Source of the DNA: Nipponacmea schrenckii
Lineage: Eukaryota > Mollusca > Gastropoda > Lottiidae
Length of the DNA stretch: 64,000 nt
Direction: 5' to 3'
NCBI GenBank assembly: GCA_030562195.1
Contig: JAUJPP010000005.1
Location: forward strand, 39,419,106-39,483,105
A program made the position numbers and the translations under genes. Every line of letters begins with the position of its first letter. Positions within the stretch are counted from its first letter, which is position 1. This document shows, one piece after another, positions 61,370-64,000 of the stretch. The notes beneath the pieces are model-generated. The model did no database searches and was not told the origin of the DNA. It was given only the letters and a program-made list of their open reading frames with translations.

Positions 61370-62392
61370 ATGTATGCTTGTGCGCAAGGTAAGTGTATTA
61401 AATCGTTTTCATTGATTAAGCCTAGTATTTGAACTTGAAATAAAATGTGTGTAAACGAGTATCACGGGGGCATCGGGTTTTCCTCAGAGTCACCCACTCA
61501 TTGCCTACAAGCAATTTACCCCCGAGAGTTCGAATTCAAGGTCGAGTTACAATAATTATTCAAGGTCATTTGACACTCCAACTCGGACTAGTCATCGCTT
61601 TGCATATTTGAATTATTTGCTAATCTTGTAATCACAAGTAAATAATTTCTCAACAAACTGAAGTATTCTAATGTTGAAACCTATTGTCTCTACTTAGTAA
61701 CGAGAGGCTTAATCCAGTACCAGAACCAAAAAGGGCCCAAGTACCAATTAAGACCTGGTGACTGGGCTGCCTGTATATAAATATAATTAACCATTGAAAT
61801 TCTGTTGCATTTCAGTTAGTTCTGGTGATGTCTCTGAAATAGATCCAAATAAAAACGTCAAGTTTCAATTCAATACAACTAATGAAATGGTCTTTCTGAA
61901 CATGAATAGTGATATCTTAACCCCTATTATAACAAACCCGGATCCTATCTTCTGTCCATCCAACCAACCAATTCCACGACATATTCCTGGAATTCCAGAA
62001 AAGCTATTAGCAAAACACAGGCTAGCAGGAAATGTGATACCTCGACCGTTAATAAATAAGTTCATGGTGGATCCTCCAATCAGCGATACAGAAAGAATTT
62101 GTCGGCAATTATTGTTACCCAAGGAAGAGAAAGTGGAGACTACGAGGGTTGAAGAACTAATGCTCGGTTCAGGTACGTTATCTGTAATAGTCTTCATATT
62201 ATATCATTTTGAATCGTGCTTCTGTACATTTGGCGACCACCTAAACTGGATGATTGCTTCATTTTCGTTCTAAAGGAAGCATGGGATGTTAAGATGTACC
62301 TTACACAGTAAGTGTATCATAATTGATATATGTATATACTTGGTATGTTTTAGAACAAAAGAAACAGAATAACGGATCAGGAGAAGATATAG
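61370..62392 (+). CDS. Unidentified gene, first three exons (continues)
   Basis: Exons: 61370-61388 (MYACAQ plus one base), 61816-62172 and 62354-62392. The phases fit, all introns are GT-AG, and donors are good (GTAAGT, GTACGT, GTAAGC), which supports a real gene although I do not recognise the family. About 138 residues are visible. The stretch is polar, with a Pro-rich centre (NPDPIFCPSNQPIPRHIPG), then LLAKHRLAGNVIPRP and a charged segment ending in VEELMLGS. There is no signal peptide or membrane helix. Exon 3 is a short Gln/Asn/Gly/Glu segment followed by a donor. Further exons must lie downstream, beyond the 62-bp array and probably beyond the window. The start is the first ATG after a purine-rich leader; an unseen upstream exon is possible. 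Confidence 0.6.
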
Positions 62393-62463
62393 GTAAGCAA
62401 TAAATATCGCTTCGTGTTTGATACTGATATGTTGCGATCAAGATATAGATGTGTCATTTTTCG

Positions 62464-63012
62464 GTTAGTTGGTTGGTAAATGACAAGTTAACGTTCGATT
62501 CCTGTGGATGCTGATATCACAAACTAGGTAGTTGTTGGTAGATGACAAGTTAACGTTCGCTTCCAGTGGATGCTGATATCACAAACTAGGTAGTTGTTGG
62601 TAAATGACAAGTTAACGTTCGATTCCTGTGGATGCTGATATCACAAACTAGGTAGTTGTTGGTAAATGACAAGTTAACGGTCGCTTCAAGCAGATGTTGA
62701 TATCAGAAACTAGGTAGTTGTTGGTAGATGACAAGTTAACGTTCGATTCCTGTGGATGCTGATATCACAAACTAGGTAGTTTTTGGTAGATGACAAGTTA
62801 ACGTTCGATTCCTGTGAATTCTGATATCACAAACTAGGTAGTTGTTGGTAAATGACAAGTTAACGGTCGCTTCAAGCAGATGTTGATATCAGAAACTAGG
62901 CAGTTGTTGGTAAATGACAAGTTAACGTTCGCTTTCAGTGGATGCTGATATCACAAACTAGGTAGTTGTTGATAGATGCCAAGTTAACGTTCGCTTTCAG
63001 CGGATGCTATGG
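62464..63012. repeat. 62-bp tandem array in an intron
   Basis: Nine copies with TGACAAGTTAACG starting near 62481, 62543, 62605, 62667, 62729, 62791, 62853, 62915 and 62977 (the last altered), exactly 62 bases apart. Each has CTAGGTAGTTGTTGGTA, GTTCGATTCC or GTTCGCTTCC, and TGCTGATATCACAAA. GTTCGATTCC is identical to a typical tRNA B-box, and TAGTTGGTTGGTA in the first copy resembles a tRNA D-arm, so the unit may descend from a tRNA-like element. Confidence 0.9.
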
Positions 63013-63496
63013 AAGACAATCCCTGCCATAATTAATCATTCTTAATGCTTAATTCGGTGTTAAACATTAGTACAGTAAAATCAACATTTGTACGCTTAAT
63101 TTGACATTTGTTCGCTAAATTCATAATTTGTTGTTAAAATTTTATCATTCGAATAAAAAATGTTACTGAACAAATTAACGATAAAGCCGAACTAATATTG
63201 CCCACTTCATAACGCCGAATGAAGTTTACCGAACAAAAGTTGAAAAACATTTCTCGCATTTCATGAGAACGATATCATTATGACGACATGTGGCGCTGCT
63301 CAATTTTAGTTAGGGCTTCGTTCCTATTTGTTTCGCCATTTTTTATGGCCGGCTAGTGGCTGTGTACAAAGTAATTATCTTATTATGAATTCCAATTTTG
63401 TGATAAAGAGCGAAGTTTTTAATCAAACTCTTGGTTCTCTTTATTCATTGGAATGTAAGATTTTGAGATAAATATGGTTCCTATACCAGGAAATGT
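63013..63496. other. Non-coding stretch
   Basis: Several related short phrases occur (ACATTTGTACGCTTAATTTG, ACATTTGTTCGCTAAATTC), suggesting a decayed tandem repeat of about 30 bases around 63,080-63,130. No exon is supported. Confidence 0.35.
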
Positions 63497-64000
63497 TTTG
63501 AAAAATGGCCAATTTTTGTACAGTCCACAGTAATGCTTGTGGGACAGATATTTTGATGGAATTAGCAAATTCCCAACTACATGGTTTCTTCAGACCTTTG
63601 AAAATATCGAAAATTCCAATATGAAAGTATTTTCATGACAAGCTTAGTTACTGGCCAGTTCGAGACGAAGACTCGTCATGGCCAATCTTAGAAAAATAGC
63701 CAATTTTTGAATAGTCCACTCTGATGGGACTCTGGTGGGCTATATGTTTTGATGGAATTGGCAGAATCCCAACCACATGGCGCCTTCAGACCTTTGAATA
63801 TCCCCAAAATTCCAAAGAAATGGTATTTTCATGCCAAACTTAGTGACTGGTCAGTCAGTGATGAAGACTCTTCATGGCCAATTTTTTTAAAATGGCCAAT
63901 TTTTTAACAGTCCACGGTGATGGTGGTCGGGGATAAATTTTGATGGAATTGGCAGAATCCCAATCCACATGGCGCCTTCAGACCTGTGAATATCCCCAAA
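63497..64000. repeat. Tandem repeat of about 194 bp running off the window
   Basis: AATGGCCAATTTTTGTACAG, ATAGCCAATTTTTGAATAG and AATGGCCAATTTTTTAACAG begin units near 63,505, 63,698 and 63,892. Each is followed by GTCCAC, TTTTGATGGAATT(A/G)GCA, CCCAA, ACATGG and CTTCAGACC. The units are 85-90 percent alike by eye. The array continues beyond position 64,000. Confidence 0.85.

Noticed and set aside
62464..63012. CRISPR or tRNA gene cluster
   Set aside because: The whole 62-base unit is conserved with no spacers, and no unit folds into a complete tRNA by eye: there is no acceptor-stem pairing and the A-to-B distance is too short.

Overview
The window is AT-rich, intron-rich animal DNA. Genes have short GT-AG-bounded exons with matching phases, and they are separated by long non-coding stretches full of minisatellites, MITE-like foldback elements and a tRNA-derived SINE family. 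The best matches I can recall are animal proteins (NOC2L, NECAP, SLC2A13, Ly6/uPAR). The repeat style suggests a mollusc or another lophotrochozoan, but that is an inference and no marker proves it.

Layout. About 1-14.7 kb holds no gene I can support. It contains a 30-bp minisatellite (4.26-5.18 kb), MITEs and SINE copies. At 14,759-15,346 (+) lies an apparently intronless 195-residue orphan gene. From 15.3 to 34.4 kb I see no gene, but there are several tandem arrays (18-bp, roughly 101-117-bp, 27/54-bp and 21-bp units). From 40,541 down to 34,441 (-) run the first 11 exons of NOC2L, a nucleolar 60S ribosome-assembly factor. Its C-terminal third is not found in the window. From 45,407 to 42,585 (-) is a seven-exon secreted protein with one Ly6/uPAR three-finger domain followed by three six-cysteine EB/EGF-like modules. 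From 47,491 to 54,835 (+) is an 11-exon SLC2A13-like (proton/myo-inositol type) transporter relative. It has a giant Gly/Asn/Ser-rich insertion in its central cytoplasmic loop, a one-base frameshift in that insertion, and loss of several conserved transport motifs. From 59,809 to 57,135 (-) is a complete six-exon NECAP endocytic adaptor. The intron before its last micro-exon is a 15-fold tandem array of its own 5' splice site. From 61,370 (+) starts an unidentified gene that continues into a 62-bp repeat array and probably past the window.

The genes do not form a functional pathway; this is ordinary eukaryotic linkage. The Ly6 gene and the transporter are head to head about 2.1 kb apart. NECAP and the last gene are head to head about 1.6 kb apart. 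The most unusual things here are the diverged transporter with its expanding low-complexity loop, and the amplified splice-donor array in NECAP that could control whether the AP-2-binding tail is made.
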